Below, piece after piece: positions 40,386-50,613 of a stretch of 64,000 nt of DNA; position 1 is the first letter of the stretch, and each line of letters opens with the position of its first letter. Both the position numbers and the translations under genes were made by a program. Below the pieces are notes generated by a model, which was not told the DNA's origin, did no database searches, and saw nothing but the letters and a program-made list of their open reading frames with translations. Source of the stretch: Alphaproteobacteria bacterium casp-alpha6 (GTDB taxonomy: Bacteria > Pseudomonadota > Alphaproteobacteria > Rhodobacterales > Rhodobacteraceae); NCBI GenBank assembly GCA_001510135.1, contig LFER01000045.1, positions 1 through 64,000 of the forward strand, read 5' to 3'.

Positions 40386-41662
40386 CTTTGATAGACCTCG
40401 TTTCCATTCACAAAGGTGCGCAGGACTTTGCCCTGCATACGGGCTTCGTCGAAGGGGGTGTTTTTGGATTTGGACAGAAGTCCAAATCGATTGAGCACAA
40501 AGGGCGCATCCGGATCAAAGAGAACCAAGTCCGCGGGTGCGCCTACCTCCAAACGTCCCGCAGGCAGGCCAAGCCGTTTGGCAGGGTTCAAAGACATCGC
40601 CCTAAAGAGGCTTGGCAAATCCAAAAGACCGCCGTGATAAAGACGCAGCGCCGCAGGTAGTAAAGTTTCAAGTCCCACGGCGCCTGATGCGGCCTCTTCA
40701 AAAGGAAGCCTTTTGCTTTCTTCATCCTGCGGAGTGTGCATAGATGAAATGATATCAATTGTACCGTCTTTTAGTGCGTCAATTATGGCCAGCCGGTCAT
40801 CTTCGGAGCGCAGTGGCGGTTTAAGTTTGAAAAAGGTGCGGTACTCCGCAACATCGAATTCGTTCAAAGTAAGGTGATGGATTGAAGTGCCCGCAGTAAT
40901 GTTAAGGCCATTTGACTTCGCCCGCGCAAGTGCAGGAACGGCGCGCGCCGTTGTGATTTGGTCAAAATGATAGGACGCGCCCGTCATTTCAATCAGGCTG
41001 ATGTCACGGTCCACGCCCATCCGTTCAGCTAAGGGCGAGACACCCGGCAAGCCGCGCAAAGTGGCAAATTTTCCGGATGTCACAGCAGCACCTTCGGAGA
41101 GATAGGGGTCTTGGGGATGCCCCATGACCCAAGCCCCCAAGGAACGTGCATAACTCAGCGCGCGTGTGAGCACTTTGACGTCTCGTACCACGCGGTCACA
41201 ATCGGTAAAACCCACAGCACCGGCGTCCTGTAGAAATCCGATTTCTGTCATTTCTCGTCCTTCGCGTCTTTTGGTGAGCGCAGCCATAGGCAGCACGTTT
41301 ACAATAGACGCATCCATGGCGCGGCGGCGAATGAATTCCAAGGTTTCTGGCGTATCAATAGCGGGCACGGTATCAGGGCGCGTAACAATCGTTGTAATCC
41401 CGCCCGCAGCAGCGGCAAGCCCTGCGGATTTAAACGATTCCTTATGCCGTTCCCCGGGTTCACAGACCTTTACTCCGATGTCGATGATCCCCGGGGCGAG
41501 GTATTTACCGGCACAATCTATGATGCGTGTCTCTTTGCCGGGCGCCGACACGACCGCGCCCCGCGCAGCGATGACACCCTCTTTGATGAGTAGGTTTCCC
41601 TGATCAACTGTTCCGTTTTCCGGATCGATGAGATGTGCGTTTTGCAGAAAAACCGTACTCAC
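40382..41662 (-). CDS. Dihydroorotase homologue, apparently non-catalytic (PyrC')
   Basis: Amidohydrolase-fold protein of the class I dihydroorotase group (426 residues). Key metal ligands are missing. The canonical DxHxHxR is D61-I-G63-V-K65-V-C67, so both histidines and the arginine are gone. The usual MPNT is RPDT, and the late Asp of SSDH is M308 ([11 protein letters not shown]). Such PyrC' proteins are known in Pseudomonas to be structural partners of aspartate carbamoyltransferase; that role fits the coupling to pyrB here. It starts with GTG overlapping the pyrB stop. A true dihydroorotase would be encoded elsewhere. Confidence 0.9.
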   Translation of the reverse strand: MSTVFLQNAHLIDPENGTVDQGNLLIKEGVIAARGAVVSAPGKETRIIDCAGKYLAPGIIDIGVKVCEPGERHKESFKSAGLAAAAGGITTIVTRPDTVPAIDTPETLEFIRRRAMDASIVNVLPMAALTKRREGREMTEIGFLQDAGAVGFTDCDRVVRDVKVLTRALSYARSLGAWVMGHPQDPYLSEGAAVTSGKFATLRGLPGVSPLAERMGVDRDISLIEMTGASYHFDQITTARAVPALARAKSNGLNITAGTSIHHLTLNEFDVAEYRTFFKLKPPLRSEDDRLAIIDALKDGTIDIISSMHTPQDEESKRLPFEEAASGAVGLETLLPAALRLYHGGLLDLPSLFRAMSLNPAKRLGLPAGRLEVGAPADLVLFDPDAPFVLNRFGLLSKSKNTPFDEARMQGKVLRTFVNGNEVYQR

Positions 41663-42621
41663 AGCGATACCTCTCCAGTATCTTGTCCCGCGCGATTTCG
41701 ACGGTTGCGCGCCAGAAGGTCCATCGCCGCCATGCGCACGGCAACCCCCATTTCCACCTGTTCCTGAATGACAGATCTTGAAATATCGTCGGCAATTTCA
41801 CCGTCGATTTCAACACCTCGGTTCATGGGGCCGGGATGCATCACGATAGCGTCTTCTTTGGCAGCAGTCAGCTTTGCTGCATCCAGACCATATCTGTGAT
41901 AATATTCCCGTTCTGAAGGAATAAATCCGCCGTCCATACGTTCTTTCTGAAGGCGCAGCATCATAACCACGTCCGCGCCCTGCAGTCCTTCCTGCATGTC
42001 GTCAAAGACTTCACACCCAAAATCAGCAATTCCTTTTGGCATCAAGGTTGGGGGACCGATCAAGCGGACCCGATTTTCCATTTTTCCAAGCAAAAGGATG
42101 TTTGACCGTGCTACCCGTGAATGTGCCACATCCCCGCAAATGGCAATGCTCAGGCGATGAAGCCGTCCTTTCGCACGTCTAATAGTCAGCGCGTCAAGAA
42201 GCGCTTGGGTTGGGTGTTCGTGCTGCCCATCCCCAGCGTTCAGCACGCTACAGGTAACTTTCTGCGCCAAAAGGTCGACTGCACCGGATTGCGGGTGGCG
42301 CACCACGAGCAAATCGGGATGCATGGCATTTAGGGTGAGTGCCGTATCAATCAGCGTTTCTCCCTTTTTGACCGAACTTGCCTGCATGGCCATGTTCATC
42401 ACATCCGCACCCAAACGTTTTCCCGCCAATTCAAAAGAGGCCTGCGTTCGGGTGGAGTTTTCAAAAAACATGTTGATCTGTGTCAGACCTGCAAGCGCAT
42501 TTGAATGTTTATCAGCGCGTCGGTTTAAATCGACATAGCTATCCGCCAGATCAAGGATTTCCGAAATAGCAAGAGGCGAAAGCGGCTCGATGCCCAACAG
42601 GTGTTTTTGCGTAAACCCCAT
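41659..42621 (-). CDS. pyrB: Aspartate carbamoyltransferase catalytic subunit
   Basis: Catalyses carbamoyl-aspartate formation in UMP synthesis. Carbamoyl-phosphate site STRT (residues 56-59, in [11 protein letters not shown]) and HPTQ (136-139) are intact, and the C-terminal MHPGPMNRG is present. 320 residues from ATG 42621 with GGAGAG upstream; a longer frame reaches 42762 but is not family-like. No pyrI is seen; with PyrC' it probably forms a dodecameric ATCase. Divergent from the uracil-DNA glycosylase gene, with a 109-base gap between start codons. Confidence 0.95.
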   Translation of the reverse strand: MGFTQKHLLGIEPLSPLAISEILDLADSYVDLNRRADKHSNALAGLTQINMFFENSTRTQASFELAGKRLGADVMNMAMQASSVKKGETLIDTALTLNAMHPDLLVVRHPQSGAVDLLAQKVTCSVLNAGDGQHEHPTQALLDALTIRRAKGRLHRLSIAICGDVAHSRVARSNILLLGKMENRVRLIGPPTLMPKGIADFGCEVFDDMQEGLQGADVVMMLRLQKERMDGGFIPSEREYYHRYGLDAAKLTAAKEDAIVMHPGPMNRGVEIDGEIADDISRSVIQEQVEMGVAVRMAAMDLLARNRRNRAGQDTGEVSL

Positions 42622-42730
42622 ATGTCTCTCCGCGATGTCGTGTTTTGCCGTGCATACTGCGACATGCGTCCACATACAAGAGAACGATGGCGCCTTTTCC
42701 TTTTCTGGGTGGCGCGCTAGGCTCTCAATT

Positions 42731-43510
42731 ATGGAATCAGAAGTGTCATGGCATGGTGCCAAAGCCCTCTTGGAGTGGCAATTAGAAATGGGTGTGGATG
42801 AGGCAGTGCTTGATGCACCGCTTGATCGCTATGTTCTTGACCCAAAGATGAACTCTGTCTTGCCTGCGCAACCACCCCACACCGACACAGTTGCCGAACC
42901 TGCCGTTGATCCGGTGAAAGTTGCGAAAGAGGCAGCGGCGATTGCCGGGTCGCTTGAGGCACTAAACGATGCCTTAGCCGCCTTTGAACATTGTAATTTA
43001 AAACGAGGGGCGCGCAATCTTGTCTTTTCTGATGGTAATCCAAAGGCAAGAGTTATGATCGTAGGTGAAGCCCCGGGACGTGAAGAAGATCAGCAAGGAA
43101 GACCTTTTGTTGGTCGCGCTGGCCAATTGCTTGACCGGATGTTTACGGCAATTGGGTTAAGCCGAAGTTCTGATTTTGACGAACAGTCCTTTTATGTCAC
43201 AAACGTTTTACCGTGGCGTCCTCCCCAAAACCGCGATCCAAAGCCAGATGAAATTGCGATGCTTTGGCCGTTTTTGGAAAAACACATTCAACTTATCTCT
43301 CCAGATGTTGTTGTGGCGATGGGCAATATATCCTGTCAGGCGCTTTTGGGTGAACGGGGGATCACCCGCCTTCGAGGCAAGATCCAAAACCGCCACGGGG
43401 TTGATATCCTTCCGATGTTTCACCCCGCCTTTTTGCTGCGCAACCCGAGTGCAAAGCGTGAGGCCTGGGCAGACCTTTTGAAATTAAAAACAAAGCTGGA
43501 TGCAACATGA
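42731..43510 (+). CDS. Family-4-like uracil-DNA glycosylase lacking Fe-S cysteines
   Basis: Base-excision-repair enzyme removing uracil from DNA. Motif A reads GEAPGREED (residues 112-120), then [15 protein letters not shown], and motif B HPAFLLRN near the C-terminus. The N-terminal 80 residues are a variable extension. Family 4 normally has four cluster cysteines; here only C88 (EHCNLKRG) remains at a likely position. The KCRPP cysteine is replaced by LPWRPPQNR and the second by MLWPFL. Such cluster-less relatives have been described in Bradyrhizobium. The ATG is at 42731. Its stop overlaps moaB (ATGA). Confidence 0.9.
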   Translation: MESEVSWHGAKALLEWQLEMGVDEAVLDAPLDRYVLDPKMNSVLPAQPPHTDTVAEPAVDPVKVAKEAAAIAGSLEALNDALAAFEHCNLKRGARNLVFSDGNPKARVMIVGEAPGREEDQQGRPFVGRAGQLLDRMFTAIGLSRSSDFDEQSFYVTNVLPWRPPQNRDPKPDEIAMLWPFLEKHIQLISPDVVVAMGNISCQALLGERGITRLRGKIQNRHGVDILPMFHPAFLLRNPSAKREAWADLLKLKTKLDAT

Positions 43511-44049
43511 GCCGCATTGACGATACCAAAGAATTTGTGCCCGTACGTATTGCAGTACTGACTGTGTCAGACAGCCGGTCCCTTACAGAGGATAAATCGG
43601 GTCAGACCTTGGTCGATCGAATTGAGGGGGCAGGCCACATCGTGGCGCAGAGAGAAATTATCCGCGATGAACGGGTTGAGATCGCAGAACAACTTCGAAA
43701 ATGGGTTGCGATGGATGCAATCGATGTGATCATCAGCACAGGGGGTACAGGATTGACTGGGCGTGATGTCACCGTCGAAGCGCATCGCGATGTTTATGAA
43801 AAAGAGGTGGACGCATTTGGAACTGTCTTCACTATAATCAGCATGCAAAAAATTGGGACCTCCGCTGTCCAAAGCCGTGCAACTGCTGGAGTGGCGGGGG
43901 GAAAATACCTCTTTGCCTTGCCGGGCAGCCCCGGGGCGTGCCGCGATGCGTGGGACGAAATTTTGCTCAAACAGCTCGATTTTCGCCATCGACCTTGTAA
44001 TTTTGTGGAAATAATGCCGCGCCTCGATGAGCATCTAAGGCGCAAATGA
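43507..44049 (+). CDS. moaB: Molybdenum cofactor biosynthesis protein MoaB
   Basis: MoaB/MogA-fold protein (180 residues) of molybdopterin adenylylation. It has VLTVSDSRSL at the start, STGGTGLTGRDVT (MPT-binding loop) near residue 80, and FALPGSPGACRDAWDEIL. Coupled to the uracil-DNA glycosylase by a 4-base overlap, although the two share no pathway. Other cofactor genes are 12 kb away at 56-59 kb. Confidence 0.93.
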   Translation: MSRIDDTKEFVPVRIAVLTVSDSRSLTEDKSGQTLVDRIEGAGHIVAQREIIRDERVEIAEQLRKWVAMDAIDVIISTGGTGLTGRDVTVEAHRDVYEKEVDAFGTVFTIISMQKIGTSAVQSRATAGVAGGKYLFALPGSPGACRDAWDEILLKQLDFRHRPCNFVEIMPRLDEHLRRK

Positions 44050-44124
44050 TTGCGTAAACGTCATTTTTTTTGCTCTAAGGGCGTAAATATACCCTTGGAA
44101 ACTGCGTGCAGAGTGCTATTTGCC

Positions 44125-44152
44125 TTCCAAAGTGATTAATTGCACTTTGGAA
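44125..44152. promoter_or_regulatory. 28-bp inverted repeat before RND efflux operon
   Basis: Perfect 10-bp arms TTCCAAAGTG and CACTTTGGAA are separated by 8 bases (ATTAATTG), 35 bases before the adaptor ATG. Size and place fit an operator for a TetR- or MarR-like repressor of efflux genes. No such regulator is adjacent. Not a clear terminator: the T run begins about 12 bases later. Confidence 0.6.
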
Positions 44153-44187
44153 AAGGTTATTTGGTTTTTTCACGGAGATCATGAAAC

Positions 44188-45648
44188 ATGCGGTTTTTTC
44201 GAAAAAGCCTCATAGGGTTAATGCTCATTACTTTGTCCTTTGGCTTGTTAGCCTACGCAGGACAAATGATTGGGTCTGCCTTACAGGAGAGAGCCTCAAA
44301 GGGTCAAAGGCCCAGCCAGAAGCGGGAACGCGTCTTTACGGTGAACGTGGTCCAAGCCGAACCGCAATCCATTGCACCCCTTCTTCAAGCTTTTGGCGAA
44401 GTGCAAAGCCGTCGGACGCTGGATCTGCGCATGGCCTCCGGTGGACAGGTTGTCGGTCTGTCTGATAGCTTTGTAAACGGAGGGCAGGTCAAAGCAGGCG
44501 AACTTCTGGTTCAGCTCAGCACATCTGATGCGCAATCTGCGTTGCAGCGCGCAGAGGCGGATGTGACGGATGCACTTGATGAAGTGGCAGAGGCGCAGCG
44601 CGCTTTGTCTTTGATGCAAGACGAATTGAAAGCTGCAGAAGAACAGGAAGCATTGCGCGCAAACGCTCTGGCGCGCCAAGTCGACCTGCAAAACAGAGGC
44701 GTTGGGACTGCTGCCGCTGTGGAAACAGCGGAACTTGCAGCCTCTGCGGCGACCCAAGCTCTTCTGGCAAAGCGCAGCGCCTTTGATCAGGTGAAATCGC
44801 GCGGTGCTCAGGCAGAGACACGCCTCGCGCGGTCTAATTTGGCGCGTGAAGATGCACAGCGCCGCCTGAATGATACTGCGCTTTATGCTGAATTCGATGG
44901 TGTTTTGAGTGATGTAACTCTGGTCAAAGGTGGCCTTGTCAGTGCCAATGAACGGCTTGGCCGATTGATTGATCCTACGGCTTTGGAAGTTGCGTTTCGT
45001 ATTTCCACAGAACAATATGCGCGCTTTTTGAATGCTGAAGGCGGGTTAATCAAAAGTCCGGCCGCCGTTTCCATGGAAGGATTGGGAGAAGATCTGACTG
45101 CAGAGGCAGAACTTATCCGCGACAGTGGTGCTGTTGGTGAAGGCCAAAGTGGGCGTATCGTTTTCGCTGCCATGAAAGACACGCGTGGATTCATGCCGGG
45201 CGATTTTGTGTCGCTGAACGTGACAGAGCCTCTGTTGAACTATGTGGTCAAATTGCCTGCAAGTGCGATCAACGCAAATTCCGAAGTTCTGCTGATCACC
45301 GATGAAGACCGGCTTGAAGCATTACAAGTTAAATTGGTGCGCCGTCAGGGCAACGAAATTCTTGTGCGCTCTCGTGATCTTGCCAATCGTGAAGTTGTCG
45401 CAGAACAGACACCGGTTTTGGGGGCTGGTATTAAGATCAAACCTGTCCGATCAGGTCCAGCCGGCGCAGAAATCGAAGAAGTCGAGATGGTGGAATTGAC
45501 CGATGAGCGTCGTGCAAAGCTTATGGCCTTTATCGAGGGCAACGGGTATATTCCGGCGGACGCAAAGAAACGTATTCTTGGACAATTGCAGAAAGATAAA
45601 GTCCCTGCAAATGTTGTCGAACGGATTGAAAGCCGTATGGGTGGTTAA
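44188..45648 (+). CDS. RND efflux periplasmic adaptor
   Basis: Membrane-fusion protein (486 residues) of a resistance-nodulation-division pump. It has an N-terminal signal/anchor, a lipoyl half SGGQVVGLSDSFVNGGQVKAGELL, a long coiled-coil hairpin (about residues 110-220), the second lipoyl half FDGVLSDVTLVKGGLVS, and beta-barrel and membrane-proximal parts. The last 70 residues form a charged helical tail beyond the usual end. It is followed two bases later by the pump gene. An outer-membrane channel is not in this window. Confidence 0.92.
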   Translation: MRFFRKSLIGLMLITLSFGLLAYAGQMIGSALQERASKGQRPSQKRERVFTVNVVQAEPQSIAPLLQAFGEVQSRRTLDLRMASGGQVVGLSDSFVNGGQVKAGELLVQLSTSDAQSALQRAEADVTDALDEVAEAQRALSLMQDELKAAEEQEALRANALARQVDLQNRGVGTAAAVETAELAASAATQALLAKRSAFDQVKSRGAQAETRLARSNLAREDAQRRLNDTALYAEFDGVLSDVTLVKGGLVSANERLGRLIDPTALEVAFRISTEQYARFLNAEGGLIKSPAAVSMEGLGEDLTAEAELIRDSGAVGEGQSGRIVFAAMKDTRGFMPGDFVSLNVTEPLLNYVVKLPASAINANSEVLLITDEDRLEALQVKLVRRQGNEILVRSRDLANREVVAEQTPVLGAGIKIKPVRSGPAGAEIEEVEMVELTDERRAKLMAFIEGNGYIPADAKKRILGQLQKDKVPANVVERIESRMGG

Positions 45649-45650
45649 CC

Positions 45651-48600
45651 ATGGTACGTGATCTTCCAAGAACTGCCGGCGGCATATTATCTTATTTCAC
45701 ACGTCACCGCACGGCTGCAAACCTGCTTTTGGTGGTATTGATCGTCGCTGGGCTCTTTGCGATGCCAAAAATGCGGGCTCAGTTCTTTCCGGATGTCATC
45801 GTTGACAATGTCACGGTTTCAGTGGCGTGGCCCGGGGCGGGCGCAGAAGATGTGGATGAGGCAATTGTACAGGTTCTTGAACCTGCGCTTTTGAGCCTTG
45901 AGGGTGCGAGCGATGCAAATAGTGTCTCTTTTGAGGGACGTGCATATATCACACTTGAATTTGAGCCAGGCTGGGATATGGCGCGGGCCACAGGAGATGT
46001 GGAAACGGCAATCGATCAGATTTCCACTTTGCCCGAGGACGCCGATGATCCCAAAATCAAACGTGGATCATGGCGTGACAGGGTGACCGATGTGATCGTC
46101 ACCGGACCGGTCGGAGTAGAACAGCTTGCACTTTATTCTGATGAATTGGTGCTTCGTTTGTTTTCTGCGGGGGTTACGCGGGCGACCATCACCGGTTTGG
46201 CGGCTCCTGAAACGGTTATTGAACTCCCGCTCTCGCGCATGGTTGCAAACAACATCAGCATGCAGGAGATCGCGCGCGCAGTGGCCGCAGAGGTCACCGC
46301 CGATCCAGCGGGGGATGTGGGTGGCGCCAACACACGGGTAAGAACGGGGGTTTCCAAGCGGTCTTCTGATCAGATCAAAGATATCGTCCTCCGCACGAAC
46401 GCCGATGGATCAAAATTGCGCATTGGTGACGTTGCACGCGTAAGGGTGGAAGGTGTTGATCGTGAAGAGGCGTATTTTGTCGGTTCTGATCCCGCCATTT
46501 CTATTCGGGTTGATCGCTCCGCAAAGGGCGACGCCATAAAAATTCAGGAAACTGTGCAGAAGACGGTTGATAAACTCAGCGAAACTTTGCCTGAAGGGAC
46601 CAAGATGCAGCTTATCCGCACGCGTGCGGACTACATTACCGGCCGCCTTGACATGCTGTACAGCAATGCATTGACAGGCCTTGTTCTGGTGGTGTCGCTT
46701 CTCTTTTTATTTTTGAACGTGCGCACCGCGTTGTGGGTTGCTGCAGGCATCCCGACGGCTCTTTGTGCGGCGATAGCATTGATGTATGTGGCCGGTATCA
46801 CAATCAATATGATTTCGCTATTTGCGCTTTTGATTACACTTGGAATTGTTGTGGATGACGCCATCGTGGTGGGTGAGCACGCCGATCATCGCGCACGCAT
46901 GGGGCTTGATCCGATTTCCGCAGCTGAAACGGCTGCGCATCGTATGGCCTTACCGGTATTTGCAGCGACTGCGACAACGATCATTGCGTTTTTCGGATTG
47001 GTTTCCGTTGGAGGGCGCTTTGGTGATCTGATTGCCGATATTCCATTTACTGTGTCGGTTGTTTTGGCGGCATCTTTTGTTGAATGTTTCTTAATTCTGC
47101 CAAATCATATGGCACATTCGCTAAAACACAGTGTCAAAGACCATTGGTACGACATGCCAAGTCGCACTGTAAATGCAGGCTTTGAATGGATTCGGGACAC
47201 GATTTTTCGTCGGGTGATCGCTGCGGTTATATCGGCAAGGTATGTCGTTTTGGCCGGGGCGGTGGCCCTTCTGGCATCTCAAGTTGTGATGGTGATCACA
47301 AAAGAAGTGCAATGGAGATTTTTTAGCGCGCCCGAACAGTCCTCTGTGAGCGGAAATTTTGCAATGGTATCTTCCGCACAGAGAGAAGACACCCAAGCCA
47401 TGATGCAGGAAATGCAACGTGCTGTCGAAGAGGTGGCGAAGGAGCTTGAGGCAGAACATGGTGTAAACCCGGTCGAATATGTTTTGGCCCAAATAGGAAG
47501 CAATTCAGGCCGCGCCCTTTCTGGCACTGAAACGAAATCAAAAGATTTATTGGGCGCTATTTCAATCGAACTCAATGATCCTGACCTCAGACCTTTTTCA
47601 AGTTCTGTCTTTGTGGGCGCTTTGCAAGACAAAGTGCGTGAGCATCCTCTGGTTGAAACCATTTCGTTCCGTGGATGGCGTTCTGGACCCGGAGGAGACG
47701 CGCTGGACGTGCAGTTTTACGGGGCAAGTGCTGAAACTTTGAAGGGGGCAGCAGAAGACCTTAAGACAGCATTGAACCGTTTCGAAGCCGTTTCGGCCGT
47801 TGAAGATGATTTGGCCTATGACAAAGAAGAGCTGATACTTGAACTGACCGCCCAAGGCGAAATGCTGGGCTTTACGATCGATGATCTGGGGCGGACATTG
47901 CGCAATCGTTTGAACGGACTTGAAGCCGCGACATATCCTGTCGGGTCGCGTAGTGCGACGATACGGGTTGAGCTTCCCAAAGAAGAATTGACGGCAGATT
48001 TTCTTGAAAATATGCAATTGCGCAGTGCTTCAGGAACATATGTCCCATTGGCCGATATCGTGAGCGTCAAACAACGCGCGGGATTTTCCACGGTTCGGCG
48101 TGAAAACGGTATTCGCATTGTATCGGTCACTGGAGATATTTCAGAAGACGATCCTGCGGCCGCAGATGAAGTTATGATGGCTTTGGAGACAGAAATTCTT
48201 CCAGATATTGCAAGCAAGCGTCAGGTGGATTGGCAACTTTCAGGTCTCTCAGAGCAGGAAGATCAATTTTTGAATGATGCCCGCACAGGTTTGATATTAT
48301 GTCTTACAGGCATCTATCTTGTTTTGACTTGGGTTTTTGCAAGCTGGTCAAGGCCTCTTGTCATCATGTCGGTGATACCATTTGGGCTCGTTGGGACGAT
48401 CTATGGGCATTATATTTGGGAAGTACCCATGTCCATGTTTACCGTTGTCGGGCTTTTGGGGATGACAGGCATCATCATCAATGATTCCATCGTGTTGATC
48501 ACCACAATTGACGAATATGCAAAAGAACGGGGATTGGTGCCCTCTATAATTGCCGGCACGGCTGATCGTTTGCGACCCGTGATCTTGACCACACTTACAA

Positions 48601-49049
48601 CCGTCTTGGGATTGGCGCCCTTACTTTACGAACGTTCTTCGCAAGCGCAGTTTTTAAAACCGACCGTGATCACGTTGGTTTATGGACTGGGCTTTGGGAT
48701 GCTTCTTGTCCTTTTGGTGGTTCCTGCCTTGATCGCGGTGCAGCACGATTTTCAGCGGCTTTTCAAATCATTCCGATTTGCCATTTGGGGACGCGCACGT
48801 AAAATCGCGTTTGCGCTTAGTGGACTTGGCGTCTTGTTGTTGGGTTGGTTCGGGGTGACGATGGGTTGGGCGATTGCATTTGATCGGTTGCCATCTATTT
48901 TTGCACCCGTCATGGCAAATTCGGGTATCATGTCAAAGGCATTGATGCTGTTTATGGGCGGCACTATTGCGGCGTGTTTGCTCATATTTGTGCTGAGCTT
49001 TTTGGGCGATATTATAACTGCCCGCAAGCGCGCCCGCAGGCCGGTCTAG
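45651..49049 (+). CDS. RND efflux permease (AcrB/HAE1-like)
   Basis: Inner-membrane proton-driven pump of 1132 residues with two repeats of six helices and two large periplasmic loops. FFPDVIVDNVTVSVAWPGAGAEDV opens the porter domain; LGIVVDDAIVVGEH (TM4 with the proton-relay aspartates) and the second-half GMTGIIINDSIVLI are present. The C-terminus extends beyond the usual last helix with additional hydrophobic segments. Substrate is unknown. Paired with the adaptor; the palindrome upstream may regulate both. Confidence 0.94.
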   Translation: MVRDLPRTAGGILSYFTRHRTAANLLLVVLIVAGLFAMPKMRAQFFPDVIVDNVTVSVAWPGAGAEDVDEAIVQVLEPALLSLEGASDANSVSFEGRAYITLEFEPGWDMARATGDVETAIDQISTLPEDADDPKIKRGSWRDRVTDVIVTGPVGVEQLALYSDELVLRLFSAGVTRATITGLAAPETVIELPLSRMVANNISMQEIARAVAAEVTADPAGDVGGANTRVRTGVSKRSSDQIKDIVLRTNADGSKLRIGDVARVRVEGVDREEAYFVGSDPAISIRVDRSAKGDAIKIQETVQKTVDKLSETLPEGTKMQLIRTRADYITGRLDMLYSNALTGLVLVVSLLFLFLNVRTALWVAAGIPTALCAAIALMYVAGITINMISLFALLITLGIVVDDAIVVGEHADHRARMGLDPISAAETAAHRMALPVFAATATTIIAFFGLVSVGGRFGDLIADIPFTVSVVLAASFVECFLILPNHMAHSLKHSVKDHWYDMPSRTVNAGFEWIRDTIFRRVIAAVISARYVVLAGAVALLASQVVMVITKEVQWRFFSAPEQSSVSGNFAMVSSAQREDTQAMMQEMQRAVEEVAKELEAEHGVNPVEYVLAQIGSNSGRALSGTETKSKDLLGAISIELNDPDLRPFSSSVFVGALQDKVREHPLVETISFRGWRSGPGGDALDVQFYGASAETLKGAAEDLKTALNRFEAVSAVEDDLAYDKEELILELTAQGEMLGFTIDDLGRTLRNRLNGLEAATYPVGSRSATIRVELPKEELTADFLENMQLRSASGTYVPLADIVSVKQRAGFSTVRRENGIRIVSVTGDISEDDPAAADEVMMALETEILPDIASKRQVDWQLSGLSEQEDQFLNDARTGLILCLTGIYLVLTWVFASWSRPLVIMSVIPFGLVGTIYGHYIWEVPMSMFTVVGLLGMTGIIINDSIVLITTIDEYAKERGLVPSIIAGTADRLRPVILTTLTTVLGLAPLLYERSSQAQFLKPTVITLVYGLGFGMLLVLLVVPALIAVQHDFQRLFKSFRFAIWGRARKIAFALSGLGVLLLGWFGVTMGWAIAFDRLPSIFAPVMANSGIMSKALMLFMGGTIAACLLIFVLSFLGDIITARKRARRPV

Positions 49050-49055
49050 GGTTTG

Positions 49056-49871
49056 TCATTCTACGCATGTTCCAAGGTCTGCAGCCATCGTGTTGCTGAC
49101 CACGGTCAGAGTAATTTTTGATCTATCGATTGCTGCCAATTGTCCTGAGTCACGGCGAATGATCCCTTCTCCTGTCAATTCGTTTCCGGACCGTTCAGCG
49201 ATTTCATTTTGCACCCAATGCCCGATCTGGTCATATCCCACCATAATGACTTCTCGATCCCCAGTTGCCGGTAAGGACATGCGCACGGATACTTTCATTC
49301 CGTTACTTGAGGGTAGAAATGCACATGTCACATTCTGAGCATTAACACTTGTCTTGGATTTTGGCTTTGATGCCAAGGCCGCGACGATTTTCGCGGTTCG
49401 TTTCGTGCGTTTGGGGTGCAGTGAAGAAGAAAGAGAAAATTCTGCCGGTACACAAACCTTATCACAAATCCCAATTTCTGCATTCAGCCGCAATTGAACA
49501 GGACGCTCGCGATCCTCAGGGATCACCCTCATTGGTAAGATTAAATGGCTTTTATACCCGATTGACCAGATATGATCGTCCCCAAACAACACAGGGGCCG
49601 GCCAGCTAAACATAACCTTTTTCAGATTTTTGGACCCTTCGAACGAAAACTGTGGCGGAATGCCTGCCATACCGGGTGCGTGCCAGTAAGTTTTCCAGCC
49701 GCTGTCCAAATCAATCTCGACGGCCGCAGTATAGGTGCCATCGCTGTTTTGCCAACCTGCCAATATCTGAACCTGTTCCAATCCAGTTGTGTTGCTTTGA
49801 CCTTTGCTTGGCGTAATCACAGAGGAAAGGATCACAAAAAAGGTGACACAAATTTTAACATAGGTTTCCAT
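49056..49871 (-). CDS. DsbD N-terminal-domain (DsbD-alpha-like) periplasmic protein
   Basis: Secreted protein (271 residues, signal sequence through about residue 24) carrying only the alpha domain of the thiol:disulfide interchange protein DsbD. The core is WKTYWHAPGMAGIPPQF and EIGICDKVCVPAEF, whose CxxxC is the likely redox pair. The transmembrane beta and thioredoxin-like gamma domains of full DsbD are absent. Probably accepts electrons from a CcdA-type protein encoded elsewhere. Convergent with the RND pump, divergent from yqgE. Confidence 0.85.
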   Translation of the reverse strand: METYVKICVTFFVILSSVITPSKGQSNTTGLEQVQILAGWQNSDGTYTAAVEIDLDSGWKTYWHAPGMAGIPPQFSFEGSKNLKKVMFSWPAPVLFGDDHIWSIGYKSHLILPMRVIPEDRERPVQLRLNAEIGICDKVCVPAEFSLSSSLHPKRTKRTAKIVAALASKPKSKTSVNAQNVTCAFLPSSNGMKVSVRMSLPATGDREVIMVGYDQIGHWVQNEIAERSGNELTGEGIIRRDSGQLAAIDRSKITLTVVSNTMAADLGTCVE

Positions 49872-49981
49872 ATCTCCTTCATGGGTAAAAAAAATGATTT
49901 TGCCAAGTCACTTTGCAGAGAGCAGATTGAGAGCTATATTATAGCTACAATGGATCAACACCCTGCACGGTTTCTTAAAGT

Positions 49982-50554
49982 ATGCCTGAACCAGACTCGC
50001 CTTTGGACTTAAAAGGAAAATTCTTGATCGCGATGCCAAGTATGGGGGATCCCCGATTTGAAACCTCCGTTATCTATATGTGCGATCACTCTGAAAAAGG
50101 TGCGATGGGCCTCATCGTTAACAAACCTTTGAGACAAGGTTCGTTTCGGGGGCTCTGCGAGCAACTTTCAATTGAATACTCAAGTGGCAGAGAAGTGCCA
50201 ATCTTGTTTGGCGGTCCCGTGGAAACATCGCGCGGTTTTGTGCTGCATTCCAGCGATTTTGTTTCTGAAAATTCCACCCAAATTGTTGGGACAACCCTGT
50301 CTTTAACATCAACCAGAGACGTGATTGAATCTTTGGCAAAAGGTGAAAACCCTTCTCATGCGGGTCTTTTCATGGGCTATTCTGGCTGGGGTGCGGGACA
50401 GATTGAGGCCGAAATCCTTCGAAATGGATGGTTGACTGTGGATGCGGACGAAGCGCTGGTTTTAGACAGTAATCATGATGGGAAATGGCAGGCGGCACTT
50501 GACCTTTTGGGGATAAATGCGCTTTTGCTGTCAAGTGATGCAGGACATGCGTAA
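49982..50554 (+). CDS. YqgE/AlgH family protein
   Basis: Conserved cytoplasmic protein (190 residues) of the UPF0301/YqgE family, function unresolved. Family markers are LKGKFLIAMPSMGDPRF, GAMGLIVNKP, FGGPVETSRGFVLH and FMGYSGWGAGQIEAEI. The divergent DsbD-alpha gene lies 110 bases upstream, so both promoters are in that gap. Common in alphaproteobacteria, usually as a single gene. Confidence 0.93.
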   Translation: MPEPDSPLDLKGKFLIAMPSMGDPRFETSVIYMCDHSEKGAMGLIVNKPLRQGSFRGLCEQLSIEYSSGREVPILFGGPVETSRGFVLHSSDFVSENSTQIVGTTLSLTSTRDVIESLAKGENPSHAGLFMGYSGWGAGQIEAEILRNGWLTVDADEALVLDSNHDGKWQAALDLLGINALLLSSDAGHA

Positions 50555-50613
50555 ACACAGCTAAATATAAGGGGTGCTTGCGTTTTGACTGTTCGCTCGG
50601 GCTGGAAGCACAT

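Noticed and set aside
44296-45015. 239-codon minus-strand frame inside the RND adaptor
   Set aside because: Overlaps a well-supported membrane-fusion protein; Cys/Arg-rich shadow composition.
49056-49871. Full-length DsbD
   Set aside because: Only the N-terminal periplasmic alpha domain is present; no transmembrane or thioredoxin parts.
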